In this document: in pieces, positions 10,344 to 21,085 of the stretch
Layout: every line of letters begins with the position of its first letter
How positions within the stretch are numbered: position 1 is the stretch's first letter
Assembly: GCF_013307245.1 (NCBI RefSeq)
Contig: NZ_CP028941.1
Location: forward strand, 1,426,001 to 1,490,000
DNA length: 64,000 bases
Source: Polynucleobacter antarcticus
GTDB taxonomy: Bacteria > Pseudomonadota > Gammaproteobacteria > Burkholderiales > Burkholderiaceae
Direction of reading: 5' to 3'
Made by a program: the position numbers and the translations under genes
The notes under the pieces: generated by a model
The model's input: the letters and a program-made list of their open reading frames with translations, nothing else
Databases searched by the model: none
Told to the model about the DNA's origin: nothing

Positions 10344-11141
10344 CTACCGAATAATGCCGCGTGTAGATGCGGCAATAAAATCATGAAATTGAGCAAGCTT
10401 TTCAGAGGTAGCGGCATCAGCAGTACTCGCAAGAACCATCTTGTGAATTTCTACCTTCGCTTCCTCGAAACTTAAGCCATCCTTATAAAGCACTTTATAA
10501 GCCTGACGTAAAGCCGAGATCGTATCACTTGAAAAACCACGACGTTTTAGACCTTCCACGTTGATGCCATGCGGAGAGGCCTTATCTCCAGCAGCGATCA
10601 CAAAAGGTGGAATATCTTGTACTAAGGCAGAGGCCCCACCCAGCATGGCATGTTGCCCAATGCGCACGAACTGATGCACACCAGACATACCACCCATGAT
10701 GGCCCAGTCATGAACTTGGACGTGACCCGCAATTTGCGCATTACTAGAAAAAATGGTGTTATTACCAATCTGACAATCGTGGGCAATATGTACGTAAGCC
10801 ATGATCCAGTTGTCATTACCAATACGGGTAATACCTTCATCCTGAGTAGTGCCCGTATGAATAGTAGTAAATTCACGAACAGTATTGCGGTCACCCATAA
10901 TCAGTTGAGTGGGTTCACCGCGATACTTCATATCCTGGGGTGTGCCACCAATCGCTGCAAAGTGAGCAAATATATTCTCTTGACCAATAGTCGTATGGCC
11001 CTCAATCACAGTATGCGAGCCGACTTTGCTGCCTGCGCCAATTTTGACATGGGGACCGATTACCGAGTAAGGCCCAATCTCTACATCACTGGCAATTTCA
11101 GCTTTACTATCGACTATGGCAGAGGCATGAATCTGAGTCAT
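10344..11141 (-). CDS. lpxA: UDP-N-acetylglucosamine acyltransferase
   Basis: 265 residues with the left-handed beta-helix hexapeptide repeats of LpxA ([20 protein letters not shown] onward) and the catalytic His in [15 protein letters not shown] segments. It transfers a 3-hydroxyacyl chain from ACP to UDP-GlcNAc, the first lipid A step. The frame is open upstream, but I choose the ATG at 11141 because it forms a TAATG overlap with the fabZ stop and gives the standard MTQIHASA start. The C-terminal helical domain is intact. Confidence 0.95.
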   Translation of the reverse strand: MTQIHASAIVDSKAEIASDVEIGPYSVIGPHVKIGAGSKVGSHTVIEGHTTIGQENIFAHFAAIGGTPQDMKYRGEPTQLIMGDRNTVREFTTIHTGTTQDEGITRIGNDNWIMAYVHIAHDCQIGNNTIFSSNAQIAGHVQVHDWAIMGGMSGVHQFVRIGQHAMLGGASALVQDIPPFVIAAGDKASPHGINVEGLKRRGFSSDTISALRQAYKVLYKDGLSFEEAKVEIHKMVLASTADAATSEKLAQFHDFIAASTRGIIR

Positions 11142-11590
11142 TACGCGCCTTTCGAACGAACCGCGCAAGTGATGTCTGCCTCTGCGGCTAATTCACCATC
11201 TACGGTTGCCTCAACATGGAACTTATAGATTCCAGCACGCTCTCGCTCTAACTTGGCTGTCATGATGAGCTGATCGCCTGGTAATACTCGCTTTTTAAAG
11301 CGGGCATTATCGATACCTGCAAAATAATAAACCGCATCCTCTGCACGCTCTTCAGAAAAAGTCAGTAGAGCAGCTGTTTGCGCCAAAGCCTCAATAATCA
11401 ATACGCCCGGCATCACCGGAAAATCCGGAAAATGCCCCTGAAAGAAAGGTTCATTCATCGTGACATTTTTCAAGGCAGTAATACTTTGACGCGGCTCGAG
11501 CGCCAACACACGGTCTACCAATAAAAAGGGATAGCGGTGCGGCAATAAGTTCAAGATTTGATTAATGTCGATGGCAATAGCTTTACTCAT
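11141..11590 (-). CDS. fabZ: (3R)-hydroxyacyl-ACP dehydratase FabZ
   Basis: 149 residues, hot-dog fold. It dehydrates 3-hydroxyacyl-ACP in fatty acid elongation. The motif [14 protein letters not shown] (about residues 15-28) and the catalytic segment [23 protein letters not shown] (His and Glu) are complete. Between lpxD and lpxA it competes with LpxA for the same acyl-ACP pool. It overlaps lpxA by one base. Confidence 0.97.
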   Translation of the reverse strand: MSKAIAIDINQILNLLPHRYPFLLVDRVLALEPRQSITALKNVTMNEPFFQGHFPDFPVMPGVLIIEALAQTAALLTFSEERAEDAVYYFAGIDNARFKKRVLPGDQLIMTAKLERERAGIYKFHVEATVDGELAAEADITCAVRSKGA

Positions 11591-11638
11591 ATGTGTACCC
11601 GCTTAATAAAATTTCTGATGTAAGAAGATCAGCAGCCC

Positions 11639-12706
11639 TTAAGCGTCTGATCCCTTGGATTTATCCAATAAACGCAAGCGTTGACGTATTTTATCTAGGC
11701 CACGCAGAATGGCTGCATTTTTTTCCCACACACGATGCGGCATTGATGGATAGACACCTGTGTAGTGCTGCCCAGGCTCAGTAATAGAACGAATAATCGA
11801 AGTATTTCCAGATACGGTAGTTCTATCGGCAATCGTCAAGTGCCCTGCAAAATTAGCAGCGCCCCCAATAATGCAAAAGTTGCCTATCTTGGTACTACCT
11901 GATATTGCTGCGCAGCCAGCAATCACGCAACCCTTACCCACAACGACGTTATGCGCAATCTGGACTTGATTATCAATTTTTGTACCAGCCCCAATCGTAG
12001 TGTCTGCCATAGCACCACGATCGATCGTGGTGGAGGCACCAATTTCTACATCATCGCCAATCACTACCGCTCCCGTCTGGGGAATCTTGACCCACTCACC
12101 GCCAGTAGCAGAAAAATCAGGGGCAAAGCCAAAGCCATCTGCACCAATCACAGCGCCACTATGAATGATGCAGCGCTCACCAATTATCGTCTCAGAGTAA
12201 ATAGAGACATGAGGGTAAATAAGTGTGTCACTAGCAATATGGGTATTTCTAGCAATGGTGCTATTGCCTAACAGTACAACCCGCTCACCAAGCTTGACGC
12301 CAGAACCAATCTGTACAAACGGTCCAATATGACATGAGGCCGGAATCATCGCCGAAGGATCTACCACAGCACTCTGATGCACTCCAGGGGCATGTACAGG
12401 CATAGCTACTTTTGCAAAATACTGTGCCATTCTAGCAAAGCTTGCATAAGGATTCTTGGCAACAAAGTAGGCCCGAGATGTGGCATGTGTACCTGGATTG
12501 GCCTGGAGAAACTCCAAATCAGATTGGCTGACAATCAATGCGCCAGCTAAACTATCGCTCGCTTGCTGGCGATAGAGTGGGTTTGAAAGAAAAGAGATGT
12601 GATGCGGATGAGCCCGCTCGAGGGGGGCGAGACCTTGAAATACAAGGGAGCCATCCCCCACCAAGCTTACTTGAAATTGTTCGGCCAGCTCGATGGCGGT
12701 GGGCAT
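11639..12706 (-). CDS. lpxD: UDP-3-O-(3-hydroxyacyl)glucosamine N-acyltransferase
   Basis: 355 residues. It carries out the third step of lipid A synthesis, N-acylation of UDP-3-O-acyl-glucosamine. An N-terminal uridine-binding domain (up to about residue 100) is followed by hexapeptide repeats forming a left-handed helix, with the catalytic His in the [11 protein letters not shown] segment (about residue 245). The C-terminus contains [14 protein letters not shown]. It starts 5 bases after the skp stop. Confidence 0.96.
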   Translation of the reverse strand: MPTAIELAEQFQVSLVGDGSLVFQGLAPLERAHPHHISFLSNPLYRQQASDSLAGALIVSQSDLEFLQANPGTHATSRAYFVAKNPYASFARMAQYFAKVAMPVHAPGVHQSAVVDPSAMIPASCHIGPFVQIGSGVKLGERVVLLGNSTIARNTHIASDTLIYPHVSIYSETIIGERCIIHSGAVIGADGFGFAPDFSATGGEWVKIPQTGAVVIGDDVEIGASTTIDRGAMADTTIGAGTKIDNQVQIAHNVVVGKGCVIAGCAAISGSTKIGNFCIIGGAANFAGHLTIADRTTVSGNTSIIRSITEPGQHYTGVYPSMPHRVWEKNAAILRGLDKIRQRLRLLDKSKGSDA

Positions 12707-12711
12707 AAAAC

Positions 12712-13239
12712 TTACTTCAGACTATTCAAAACCTTGATGACTTCATCAGTAATATCTACCTTTGGATTAGCATAGGCTGGATCTTGAATGATGACATCAA
12801 TTTTTCTTTGTTCAGCAACCTGTTTGAGAGCTTGATTTGCTTTCTCAGCAATCTTGGCACGTTCTTCAAAGTTGCGCTGGTTCAAATCTTCAGTGTATTC
12901 ACGTTGCTTACGCTGAAGCTCGCGATCTTGGTCGGCCAACTCCCGTTGACGACGTACACGATCCGCCTCAGACATCACCGCTGAGTCACGATCTAACTTT
13001 TCAGCAGCAGATTTAATCTTTTGTGCACTGTCACGAATATCATTTTGACGTTTCATGAATTCATTCTGCAACCGAGACTGACTTGCCTTAGCTAAGTTAG
13101 ATTCGTTGAATACTTTCTCAACGTTAACAGCCGCAACCCGACTACCTACATCTTGTGCCATAACATTTTGGACTGCAAGAGCGGAGCAAATAGCGATCAA
13201 ACTACATTGAATCCATTTAGAAGATTGACGAAGCTTCAT
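12712..13239 (-). CDS. skp: Periplasmic outer membrane protein chaperone Skp (OmpH)
   Basis: About 175 residues. A signal peptide ends near [10 protein letters not shown], followed by the OmpH-family core [17 protein letters not shown], a long charged coiled coil (tentacles) and a C-terminal [17 protein letters not shown] segment with [10 protein letters not shown]. Skp holds unfolded outer membrane proteins in the periplasm for the BAM complex. The ATG at 13239 is chosen over an upstream one because AAGGAAAG precedes it and the signal peptide then starts properly. It lies between bamA and lpxD. Confidence 0.93.
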   Translation of the reverse strand: MKLRQSSKWIQCSLIAICSALAVQNVMAQDVGSRVAAVNVEKVFNESNLAKASQSRLQNEFMKRQNDIRDSAQKIKSAAEKLDRDSAVMSEADRVRRQRELADQDRELQRKQREYTEDLNQRNFEERAKIAEKANQALKQVAEQRKIDVIIQDPAYANPKVDITDEVIKVLNSLK

Positions 13240-13257
13240 AACACTTTCCTTAAACAA

Positions 13258-15606
13258 TTAAAACGCTGTACCAACCTGGAACTGCAAACGCTGAATATTA
13301 TCCGTTGGCAATGATTTGATCGGGATACCATAACTAAATTTTAGCGGACCCAGCGGTGATATCCATGATAAACCCAAGCCATAAGAGTATCGCAAGACCA
13401 GGTTAATATTCTCCCCATAGACATTACCGCCATCTACGAAGGTAAATACCCGCAAGGTCTTATCAATACCGGAGCCTGGAACCGGAACGGTATATTCCAC
13501 GTTTGTGACGATTTTGGATTGGCCGCCCACTGGCTGATTTCGACCAAAATTAGGGTTATAAAAGGTGGGGCCGAGAGAGCCAGGTGCATAGCCTCGAACC
13601 GATCCAATACCACCTACGTAGTAGTTTTTGGTAATAGGGAATGGATTATTTCCATAAGCCTGGCCATAACCAACCTCGCCATTAAAAGACAAGATATTCC
13701 CTTTTGAGAAGGAATGGTACTTCTGATATTGACCAAACACACGGTAAAACGTCATATTTCCTGCTGGCGTACCGACTTCGGCACTCAGCTGCTGCAATGA
13801 TCCCGAAGACGGAATTAACGCGCTATCACGCCCATCCCGCGACCAACCTACCGTTACAGGAATATTGTAAGTATTTAAAGTGCCAGGATAGCCCGGCGCA
13901 GCGATACCGTAACTTTGGGCATAAGTTAAGTAAGGTATCGGTGTATTAACAGTAGTCTGAATCTGGTAAGCCTCAATACCCGTTCCAAAAAACACTCGAT
14001 CCACTTCAGTGTAGGGCACGCCAAATTTAATGTTGGATCCTACGGACTTAATCTGATAGTCAGGATCGCCAACGTAATACAAAGGCTTGGATGATCTGTA
14101 GAAGAGATCGGTATAGCGACTGATTCCATCTTCCGTAAAGTAAGGATCATAGTTCGATAAAGCAAGACTTTGATTAATCTTACCTAAGGAGAAATTGACC
14201 CCCACGGATGTTCCCGTTCCAAAGGCATTCTCTTGATTAATACCCGCTGACAGAATTAATTTCTCTGTAGATGAAAAACCAGCACCAATAGTCACGGCAC
14301 CCGTTGGTTTTTCAGCAACCTTCACGTTTACATCGACCTGATCAGGAGATCCAGGAACATCCTGGGTTGAGATGTCCGTCTCTGTGAAATACCCTAAACG
14401 GTTAATACGTTTCTTAGATAAATCGATCTTCTCGCTATCGAACCAAGAGCTCTCAAATTGGCGGATTTCACGACGGATTACCATATCTCGAGTTTTGGCA
14501 TTACCCGTCACGTTCACTTGACGCACGTATACACGACGACCTGGGTCAACCACCAAGGTTAAATCTACTTCGCTTAGCTCACGTCGAATATCCGGCTGCG
14601 GATTGATCGTTGCAAAAGCATAACCATATGACCCCAGGATTTCCGCAATCGCCTTAGTACTCTCCGTCAACTTGGCAGAGGAGAAGGTATCTCCAGCCTT
14701 CAGAGTGACGAGTTGAGTTAACTCCGCCTCTTTACCTAATAGATCGCCAGCTAAACGTACATTCTTTACCGTGAACTTAGAACCCTCAGAAATACTGACG
14801 GTCAAGTAGATGCCCTTCTTGTCTGGAGTGATCGACACCTGAGTAGAGTCAATCACGAACTCAAGATAACCACGATTGAGATAGTAAGAGCGAATATTCT
14901 CTAGATCAGCTGTTAACTTTTGTTTTGAATACAAATTATCTTTGCTGTACCAAGATAGCCATCCACCCGTTTTCAGTTGCATCTCACTCTTCAGAGTGCT
15001 TTCGCTGAACACTTTATTACCAATAAAGTTAATCTCCTGAATCTTCGCAACCGGACCTTCATCGATATTGAAATACACGGCCACTTGGTTGCGTTCTACT
15101 GGAGTCACTGTGGCGACAATTTCTGCGGCATACAAGCCCTTACCAACATAAGCACGCTTGAGCTCTTGCTCTGCCTTATCAATCAGCGCTTTGTCATAGA
15201 ATCGCGCCTCTGCCACGCCGACTGCACTCAGTGATTTCCGAATATTGGCTTGATCAAACTCTTTCATGCCCGTAAATTCAATTCGGGAGATGGTGGGACG
15301 CTCTTCAACGATCACAATCAAGACATTGCCTTGCGCCTGAATCTGTACATCTCGGAAAAAGCCAGTGCTGTACAGCGCTTTAATGGAATCCGCGCCCTTC
15401 TCTGCGGTAAAAGTCTCGCCTACTTGAACTGGAAGATAGCTAAACACGGTTCCAGGCTCAACGCGCTGTAACCCTTCAATACGAATATCTTTAATGACAA
15501 AAGGATCTGCTGCCTGGGCACTCATGCAAAAACTCGCCGCAAGTACAAGGCAAGCCCGCACAAAAAATTGGGCTAAGACACGAAAAGTGGGTAGTAGAAA
15601 ATTCAA
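13258..15606 (-). CDS. bamA: Outer membrane protein assembly factor BamA
   Basis: 782 residues. A signal peptide (cleavage near SAQA-ADPF, about residue 33) precedes five POTRA domains (about 35-440) and a 16-strand Omp85 barrel with the conserved VRGY motif (GGIGSVRGYAPGSLGP). The C-terminus ends in Phe (FQVGTAF), the usual barrel signal. It folds and inserts outer membrane proteins. The start codon is TTG, overlapping the rseP stop as TTGA; no in-frame ATG would preserve the signal peptide, so TTG is well supported. Confidence 0.96.
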   Translation of the reverse strand: MNFLLPTFRVLAQFFVRACLVLAASFCMSAQAADPFVIKDIRIEGLQRVEPGTVFSYLPVQVGETFTAEKGADSIKALYSTGFFRDVQIQAQGNVLIVIVEERPTISRIEFTGMKEFDQANIRKSLSAVGVAEARFYDKALIDKAEQELKRAYVGKGLYAAEIVATVTPVERNQVAVYFNIDEGPVAKIQEINFIGNKVFSESTLKSEMQLKTGGWLSWYSKDNLYSKQKLTADLENIRSYYLNRGYLEFVIDSTQVSITPDKKGIYLTVSISEGSKFTVKNVRLAGDLLGKEAELTQLVTLKAGDTFSSAKLTESTKAIAEILGSYGYAFATINPQPDIRRELSEVDLTLVVDPGRRVYVRQVNVTGNAKTRDMVIRREIRQFESSWFDSEKIDLSKKRINRLGYFTETDISTQDVPGSPDQVDVNVKVAEKPTGAVTIGAGFSSTEKLILSAGINQENAFGTGTSVGVNFSLGKINQSLALSNYDPYFTEDGISRYTDLFYRSSKPLYYVGDPDYQIKSVGSNIKFGVPYTEVDRVFFGTGIEAYQIQTTVNTPIPYLTYAQSYGIAAPGYPGTLNTYNIPVTVGWSRDGRDSALIPSSGSLQQLSAEVGTPAGNMTFYRVFGQYQKYHSFSKGNILSFNGEVGYGQAYGNNPFPITKNYYVGGIGSVRGYAPGSLGPTFYNPNFGRNQPVGGQSKIVTNVEYTVPVPGSGIDKTLRVFTFVDGGNVYGENINLVLRYSYGLGLSWISPLGPLKFSYGIPIKSLPTDNIQRLQFQVGTAF

Positions 15607-16730
15607 GGTGAAAGGTAGCGTTGTAAATCGTTAAACAAGGCTAGCAAGGAAATGAAGATCAGCAGGAAAAACCCTAATTTTTGGAGCTTTTCTTGCATGG
15701 ATACTGAAATTCGCTTGCCAGCAACCAACTCCCATGCATCATACAGGAGCTGACCCCCATCTAACATGGGGAAAGGTAGCAAATTTAACAAGCCAATACT
15801 GATGCTCATCAGCGCTAAAAACCCTACAAATGGCTGCCACCCCACCTGGGCTGACTTTCCAGCCATATCTGCAATGCTTAATGGGCCGCTCAGCTGCTTC
15901 AGCGCAGTATCTCCAGTAAATAAACCAATCATCAATCTTAGGGAAACCTTGGTAATTAAATAGACCCTTTCACCAGCAAAAGCAATCGCATCTATAGGGC
16001 CTAATTTGAGCTCAATCCAGCCCGATGAAGGCACAATCTGAGGCATAACCCCAAGTGCTTTCAGTGGGTCTGCTTCTGGGTGAATGCGCGGCAAATCCTC
16101 ACTGTTAAAAACCTTGGTAAACCGATTCCCTTGAGGACTCTCCATCTCGAGAGCAAATCCCCGCTCACCCGTGATGGCATCCAATAAAAGCCAACGTAAG
16201 GCATTCCAACTCGGGACAGCATCAAACTCATTCAAGCTTGGGGGACGATTTTCAGAAAGAGATTGCCAGCCAATGACTCGATCACCCTCAAGCACCCCCA
16301 TTTTTGCAGCGATCGATTGCTCTGGTGGAGCCTGTAAGCGCGCAGGCAATTGCGGCACACCGCTGACATAAATTACCGTAAACAAAACAATCGCCAACAA
16401 AAAGTTAGCAAATGGTCCTGCTGCCACGATGGCTGAACGCTGCCATAGTGGCTTGACATCAAAAGAGGCCAAGCGATCTTCTGCGTTGATCGATTGCTGG
16501 CTATCTCGGCCATCTAATAATTTGACATATCCGCCCAGCGGAATAGCGGCGAGTACCCACTCGGTGCCATTTTTTGCATGATAGGTAAAGATAGGCTTAC
16601 CAAACCCCAAAGCAAAACGCAGTACTTTAACGCGACATAAACGAGCCACTAGAAAATGGCCGTACTCATGAAAACTCACTAGTACACCAATCGTGACTAA
16701 AAATGCTGCGAGTGTCATCAAGGCTTGCAT
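15603..16730 (-). CDS. rseP: Site-2 membrane protease RseP, short form
   Basis: 375 residues, an inner membrane zinc metalloprotease. The zinc motif HEYGH lies in the first membrane segment (about residues 21-25) and the third ligand region is NLLPFPMLDGGQLLYD (about 316-331). RseP cleaves RseA within the membrane in the envelope stress response and clears signal peptides. The region between the catalytic parts is about 75 residues shorter than in the roughly 450-residue E. coli protein. I recognise at most one PDZ-like domain there. It overlaps bamA by 4 bases. Confidence 0.92.
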   Translation of the reverse strand: MQALMTLAAFLVTIGVLVSFHEYGHFLVARLCRVKVLRFALGFGKPIFTYHAKNGTEWVLAAIPLGGYVKLLDGRDSQQSINAEDRLASFDVKPLWQRSAIVAAGPFANFLLAIVLFTVIYVSGVPQLPARLQAPPEQSIAAKMGVLEGDRVIGWQSLSENRPPSLNEFDAVPSWNALRWLLLDAITGERGFALEMESPQGNRFTKVFNSEDLPRIHPEADPLKALGVMPQIVPSSGWIELKLGPIDAIAFAGERVYLITKVSLRLMIGLFTGDTALKQLSGPLSIADMAGKSAQVGWQPFVGFLALMSISIGLLNLLPFPMLDGGQLLYDAWELVAGKRISVSMQEKLQKLGFFLLIFISLLALFNDLQRYLSP

Positions 16731-16742
16731 CGCTAGCGCAAT

Positions 16743-17942
16743 CTAAGGCTTCGTATCGCGAATGATCTTATTGGCGATTTGGCGTGCTTGCTCATCCACC
16801 TGCAAAATCAGCTCTAAGGAATTTGCTGGAACAGGCGCTAAGGTATTTAAGGTGCGCTCCACCACGGTAGCGATCTCTAAATAAGGAAGCCCTTCATCTA
16901 AGAATGCCGCTACAGCTACCTCGTTGGCTGCGTTCAAAATTGTTGGCGCAGTCCCTCCTGCACGTGCTGCAGAAAATGCTAAATTTAAGCAAGGATATTG
17001 AGAGAAATTCGGCTCAAAGAAACTTAAGTTTGCTAATTGGATCAAGCTGAGTGGCGCAACGCCTGCATGGATGCGCTCGGGCCAAGCCAGCCCATAAGCA
17101 ATAGGCGTCCGCATATCGGGCTGACCCAATTGCGCTAGTACTGAACCATCACGGTAGCGCACCATCGAATGCACTACGCTTTGCGGATGAATCAATACTT
17201 TAATTTTTTCCAAGGGCAAGCCAAACAGCCAAAAGGCCTCTATTACCTCAAGACCTTTATTCATCATCGTCGCTGAGTCTACAGAGATCTTTCGGCCCAT
17301 TACCCAGTTAGGATGCGCGCATGCTTGCTCAGGCGTGATTGTGGATAGTTCTGTAAGTGCCTTATTTCTGAATGGCCCACCTGAAGCAGTCAACCAAAAC
17401 TCTTCAACGCCCAAGGGCTCTATTTGATCTGGAGATGATTTGGTAAATTGATTGGGTAGACATTGGAAGATGGCATTGTGCTCACTATCTATGGGCAGTA
17501 GTTCACCGCCCCCTTCTTTCATAGCCTGCATAAATAAATTGCCCGACATGACGAGCGCCTCTTTATTTGCCAGCAAGACCCGTTTACCCGCTTTCGCTGC
17601 AGCCATCGTAGGTACCAAACCAGCTGCTCCTACAATCGCCGCCATCACCGTGTCACAAGCGGAATCAGTCACAGCGGTGACTAAAGCATCAGGACCATAC
17701 AGCACCTGCGTCTTAATATTGCGTGTGTACAGTAACTGGGTCAAACGACTGGCGCCCTCTGCTGTGGCTACTACCGCAAGCGCAGGCTTGAATTCAACGC
17801 ATTGCTCTGCCAGGCGCTCAATTTGCTTTCCGGCAGTAAGGGCCACTACTTGAAAACGATCTGGGTGGGCACGAATGACATCGAGTGTATTCATACCAAT
17901 GGATCCCGTGGATCCTAAGATGGCTATCTTTCTCACTGACAT
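16743..17942 (-). CDS. dxr: 1-deoxy-D-xylulose 5-phosphate reductoisomerase
   Basis: About 399 residues. It converts DXP to MEP with NADPH in the non-mevalonate isoprenoid pathway. Visible are the NADPH-binding ILGSTGSIGMNTLDVI start, ALVMSGNLF, the metal-binding LLPIDSEHNAIFQCL, the flexible loop TASGGPFR and the substrate motif MGRKISVDSATMMNKGLE. The ATG at 17942 overlaps the cdsA stop (TGATG); a GTG one codon earlier is the alternative. It supplies precursor for UppS, encoded just upstream. Confidence 0.96.
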   Translation of the reverse strand: MSVRKIAILGSTGSIGMNTLDVIRAHPDRFQVVALTAGKQIERLAEQCVEFKPALAVVATAEGASRLTQLLYTRNIKTQVLYGPDALVTAVTDSACDTVMAAIVGAAGLVPTMAAAKAGKRVLLANKEALVMSGNLFMQAMKEGGGELLPIDSEHNAIFQCLPNQFTKSSPDQIEPLGVEEFWLTASGGPFRNKALTELSTITPEQACAHPNWVMGRKISVDSATMMNKGLEVIEAFWLFGLPLEKIKVLIHPQSVVHSMVRYRDGSVLAQLGQPDMRTPIAYGLAWPERIHAGVAPLSLIQLANLSFFEPNFSQYPCLNLAFSAARAGGTAPTILNAANEVAVAAFLDEGLPYLEIATVVERTLNTLAPVPANSLELILQVDEQARQIANKIIRDTKP

Positions 17943-18769
17943 CACACCAATCCAGCTAGTAAGGCAGCAATCGGCATGGTTGGCAGTAAGGCATCGACAC
18001 GATCTAACACTCCGCCATGACCGGGCAATAAATGGCTACTATCTTTAACACCGGCCAAACGCTTTAGTTGTGACTCAAATAGGTCGCCAAAGACACTCAA
18101 TGCCACTAAGACTGTCACCATCAAGAACATCGGGACCCAACCAAATCGAATCGCCCACGCACCAAATAAGGTGTCTCCTAGCGGTAAATACAGTACGCAC
18201 AAAAGTGCATAGAGGTAGCACAATACCAGTCCTCCGAGCGCGCCCTCAATCGATTTCCCAGGGCTAATATTTACTGCAAGCTTGTGCTTTCCAAAAGCCT
18301 TACCAATAAAGTAAGCGCCAATATCTGCAACCCACACCAAGGTAATACTGCTCAATAAGAAGATTAGCCCCAGCTCGCGCAAGAAAACTAAAGCAAACCA
18401 AGTCGCCGGAAGAATGATGAGGCCTATGATGCTGTAAAAAGGTTTCCATTTTTCAAATGGAAGATTCATCCCTTTTGCCAAAATGAATGGCGCCACAAAT
18501 AACCAAAAGAGCGCCGCCATCATCAGTACAGAGAATTGCCATGAGACCGCTTTCATACCCAATAAAAATAGAATAATCACTAAGCAAAAAACAGCATAGA
18601 GCCAAGCAGCCCATTTAGCCCCTGGAGCAATCATCCGACTCCATTCCCATGAAGCGATGATCATCGCCACCAAAAAGAAGGCGCCTAAATAGAATGTTGG
18701 CAATAAGAATAGTGTTGGCAATAGCACCGCCAAGAGGAGTAAAGCCGTTATGACTCGGGTTTTCAGCAT
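17942..18769 (-). CDS. cdsA: Phosphatidate cytidylyltransferase
   Basis: 275 residues, an integral membrane enzyme making CDP-diacylglycerol from phosphatidate and CTP. Several hydrophobic segments are visible from the N-terminus (TALLLLAVLLPTLFLLP). The C-terminal family signature is SVFGDLFESQLKRLAGVKDSSHLLPGHGGVLDRVDALL (starting about residue 225). It lies between uppS and dxr, the conserved betaproteobacterial order. Confidence 0.95.
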   Translation of the reverse strand: MLKTRVITALLLLAVLLPTLFLLPTFYLGAFFLVAMIIASWEWSRMIAPGAKWAAWLYAVFCLVIILFLLGMKAVSWQFSVLMMAALFWLFVAPFILAKGMNLPFEKWKPFYSIIGLIILPATWFALVFLRELGLIFLLSSITLVWVADIGAYFIGKAFGKHKLAVNISPGKSIEGALGGLVLCYLYALLCVLYLPLGDTLFGAWAIRFGWVPMFLMVTVLVALSVFGDLFESQLKRLAGVKDSSHLLPGHGGVLDRVDALLPTMPIAALLAGLV

Positions 18770-18790
18770 ATATAAATACTATGCTTCTTA

Positions 18791-19576
18791 TTAAACTGCA
18801 TCACTCATAGGCTCCGCAGTTACGCCGGCTGCCAATTGGGCACTCGTACGGCCAAAACGGCGTTCACGTTGACCAAACCAATCAAAAGCTTTGCGTAATT
18901 CCACTTCATCGAAATCAGGCCAGAGCGTATCTGTGAAATACAACTCGGTATAAGCCAATTGCCACAATAGAAAATTACTGACACGCTGTTCGCCACCAGT
19001 ACGAATAAAAAGATCAGGCTCTGGGGCATAAGCCATAGATAAATGAGGCTGCAAGAGCGCCTCTGAAACTTGCTCGGGCTTTAGATTGGGATGAAGCGCT
19101 ACGCACTTTTGCATCGCCTGTAAAATATCCCAACGACCACCGTAATTAGCAGCCACTGTCAACGTTAAGCGCTGACCTCCCGCAGTTTTTTCTTCAGAAA
19201 ATTTCACCAACTCCTGAATCGCTGGATCAAACCGACTTAAATCCCCAATCATTCGCAAGGTAATCTTATTTTCCGCTAGGGTAGATACTTCACCGCTCAA
19301 TGATTTCAAAAAGAGCTTCATCAGAAAACCCACTTCTTCTGGTGGACGACGCCAGTTCTCAGAGCTAAATGCAAAAATAGTGAGGTATTCCACTCCTTGT
19401 GTGACGCACTCCTGAACCACCTTACGCACAGCACGTAGGCCTTCTGCATGCCCTGCCACACGCGGCATAAAACGCTTACTGGCCCACCGACCATTACCGT
19501 CCATGATGATGGCTACATGACGAGGGATAGCGCTAATCTCTGGAACAGTCAGAGTAGAGCTGGTGTGTTTAGTCAT
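18791..19576 (-). CDS. uppS: Isoprenyl (undecaprenyl) diphosphate synthase
   Basis: 261 residues, cis-prenyltransferase. It makes the C55 lipid carrier for peptidoglycan. Conserved motifs: [13 protein letters not shown] (catalytic Asp, about residues 20-32), [11 protein letters not shown], and the C-terminal [21 protein letters not shown] followed by [14 protein letters not shown]. It starts 30 bases after frr and belongs to the frr-uppS-cdsA-dxr-rseP run. Confidence 0.96.
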   Translation of the reverse strand: MTKHTSSTLTVPEISAIPRHVAIIMDGNGRWASKRFMPRVAGHAEGLRAVRKVVQECVTQGVEYLTIFAFSSENWRRPPEEVGFLMKLFLKSLSGEVSTLAENKITLRMIGDLSRFDPAIQELVKFSEEKTAGGQRLTLTVAANYGGRWDILQAMQKCVALHPNLKPEQVSEALLQPHLSMAYAPEPDLFIRTGGEQRVSNFLLWQLAYTELYFTDTLWPDFDEVELRKAFDWFGQRERRFGRTSAQLAAGVTAEPMSDAV

Positions 19577-19606
19577 GGCTAAGAATCAAAAGCGTCATCA
19601 TGAGGT

Positions 19607-20167
19607 CTAAACCGTCATGATCTCTTTTTCTTTTTCTGAAACAATCTTATCAACATCCACAACTGCACGATCTGTCATCTTCTGGATTTCATCGGTAGCA
19701 CGACGCTCTTCATCTTCAGAGATTTCTTTGTCTTTAGTTAGGCGCTTTAAATGCTCGTTAGCATCACGACGTAAATTGCGTACTGCAATTTTGGTATCTT
19801 CACCCTCGTTTTTAACAACCTTGGTTAAATCCCGACGGCGCTCTTCTGTCAGCGCTGGCATAGGCACACGAATTACCGTGCCCTGTGATGCAGGGTTCAA
19901 GCCAAGGTCAGAATCACGAATCGCCTTTTCAATAGCAGCAACCATTGTTTTTTCGAAAGGCTGCACATTTATCGTTCTTGCATCAGCCAAACCCAAACTA
20001 GCCACCTGGCTCAATGGGGTGGGGTTACCGTAGTAATCGACCTGAATGTGTTCCAAAATTCCGGGGTTGGCACGACCAGAACGAATTTTTGCCAAGTTAG
20101 TTTTCAGAGCCTCAAGAGACTTCTGCATCTTTTGATCAGTAGTAGTTTTTATTTCTGTTGCGGACAT
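19607..20167 (-). CDS. frr: Ribosome recycling factor
   Basis: About 186 residues. With EF-G it splits the post-termination ribosome. Family features include [40 protein letters not shown] and the C-terminal helical part [15 protein letters not shown]. The ATG at 20167 gives the standard MSATEI start; a TTG one codon earlier is also in frame. It follows pyrH by about a dozen bases. Confidence 0.97.
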   Translation of the reverse strand: MSATEIKTTTDQKMQKSLEALKTNLAKIRSGRANPGILEHIQVDYYGNPTPLSQVASLGLADARTINVQPFEKTMVAAIEKAIRDSDLGLNPASQGTVIRVPMPALTEERRRDLTKVVKNEGEDTKIAVRNLRRDANEHLKRLTKDKEISEDEERRATDEIQKMTDRAVVDVDKIVSEKEKEIMTV

Positions 20168-20178
20168 CAAGCCTCCTA

Positions 20179-20889
20179 TTAAACGTGTACTAAAGTACCT
20201 TCAGACTCACCCTGTACAACACGCATCAATGCGCCTGGCTTAAGTATGGAAAATACTTTGATTGGTAATTTACGATCCCGGCATAAGGCAAAAGCCGTGG
20301 CATCCATCACTTGCAGATTTTTAATGATAGCTTCGTCAAACGTAATGGTTTTGTATAAAGTAGCGCTAGGCTCTTTGACCGGATCAGCGGTATAAATGCC
20401 ATCCACCTTAGTAGCTTTCAACATAATCTCCACGCCCATCTCGGCGCCACGCAAAGCCGCTGCAGTATCTGTTGTAAAGAAAGGGTTACCTGTGCCTGCG
20501 GCAAAGATCACGACCTTGCCTTCACTTAATGCACGAATTGCTCGTGGACGAATGTAAGGCTCCACCACTTGGTCCATTCTCAAAGCAGATTGAACCCGTG
20601 CCTCCACCCCTTTTTGACGCAAGGCATCTTGCAGAGCTAAAGAATTCATCATGGTGGCAAGCATTCCCATGTAATCTGCTGTGGCACGGTCCATGCCAGC
20701 AGCACCGCCTGCAACGCCACGAAAAATATTACCGCCGCCGATGACGATGGCTAACTCCACTCCACTATTAACCACCTCAGCAATTTCTTTCACCATCGAA
20801 TCGATCGTGATCGGGTTGATACCGAAAGCATCGTCGCCCATAAGGGCTTCACCAGAGAGTTTTAAGAGAACGCGTTTGTAGGCTGGCAT
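20179..20889 (-). CDS. pyrH: UMP kinase
   Basis: 236 residues, amino acid kinase family. It phosphorylates UMP to UDP. Motifs: [15 protein letters not shown] at the N-terminus, [10 protein letters not shown] (about residues 48-57), and [16 protein letters not shown] and [13 protein letters not shown] downstream. It is separated from tsf by a strong terminator and has its own likely promoter, so pyrH-frr and following genes probably form a transcript distinct from rpsB-tsf. Confidence 0.97.
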   Translation of the reverse strand: MPAYKRVLLKLSGEALMGDDAFGINPITIDSMVKEIAEVVNSGVELAIVIGGGNIFRGVAGGAAGMDRATADYMGMLATMMNSLALQDALRQKGVEARVQSALRMDQVVEPYIRPRAIRALSEGKVVIFAAGTGNPFFTTDTAAALRGAEMGVEIMLKATKVDGIYTADPVKEPSATLYKTITFDEAIIKNLQVMDATAFALCRDRKLPIKVFSILKPGALMRVVQGESEGTLVHV

Positions 20890-20969
20890 TGTTTTATTTT
20901 CCGTAATTTGCCAAGTAATTTACTTACTTAGCTTATTGATCTTTAAGTACTTTTTAATATTATGCTCAA

Positions 20970-20999
20970 ATTATAAAGGGCTTGGCAGAGATCAAACAA
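20970..20999 (-). promoter_or_regulatory. Likely sigma-70 promoter of pyrH-frr
   Basis: On the minus strand a TATAAT box (20970-20975) is preceded at 18 bases by TTGTTT (20994-20999). It lies about 80 bases upstream of the pyrH start, just beyond the tsf terminator, whose T tract overlaps the -35 box. The -10 is perfect; the -35 is weak. Confidence 0.5.
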
Positions 21000-21034
21000 A
21001 AGGGCATAGAAACCGAGGTTTCTATGCCCTTTTG
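20997..21034 (-). terminator. Rho-independent terminator after rpsB-tsf
   Basis: A perfect 17-bp stem (CAAAAGGGCATAGAAAC paired with its complement) has a 4-base loop and, read leftward, a T-rich tail (TTTTGTTTG). It lies 52 bases after the tsf stop, before pyrH. It separates the ribosomal-protein transcript from the downstream nucleotide, lipid and envelope cluster. Confidence 0.9.
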
Positions 21035-21085
21035 AGGATTACTGTCTTCCCAGGTGTATCAGGAAGTCATTGCCATCAGGCGCCC

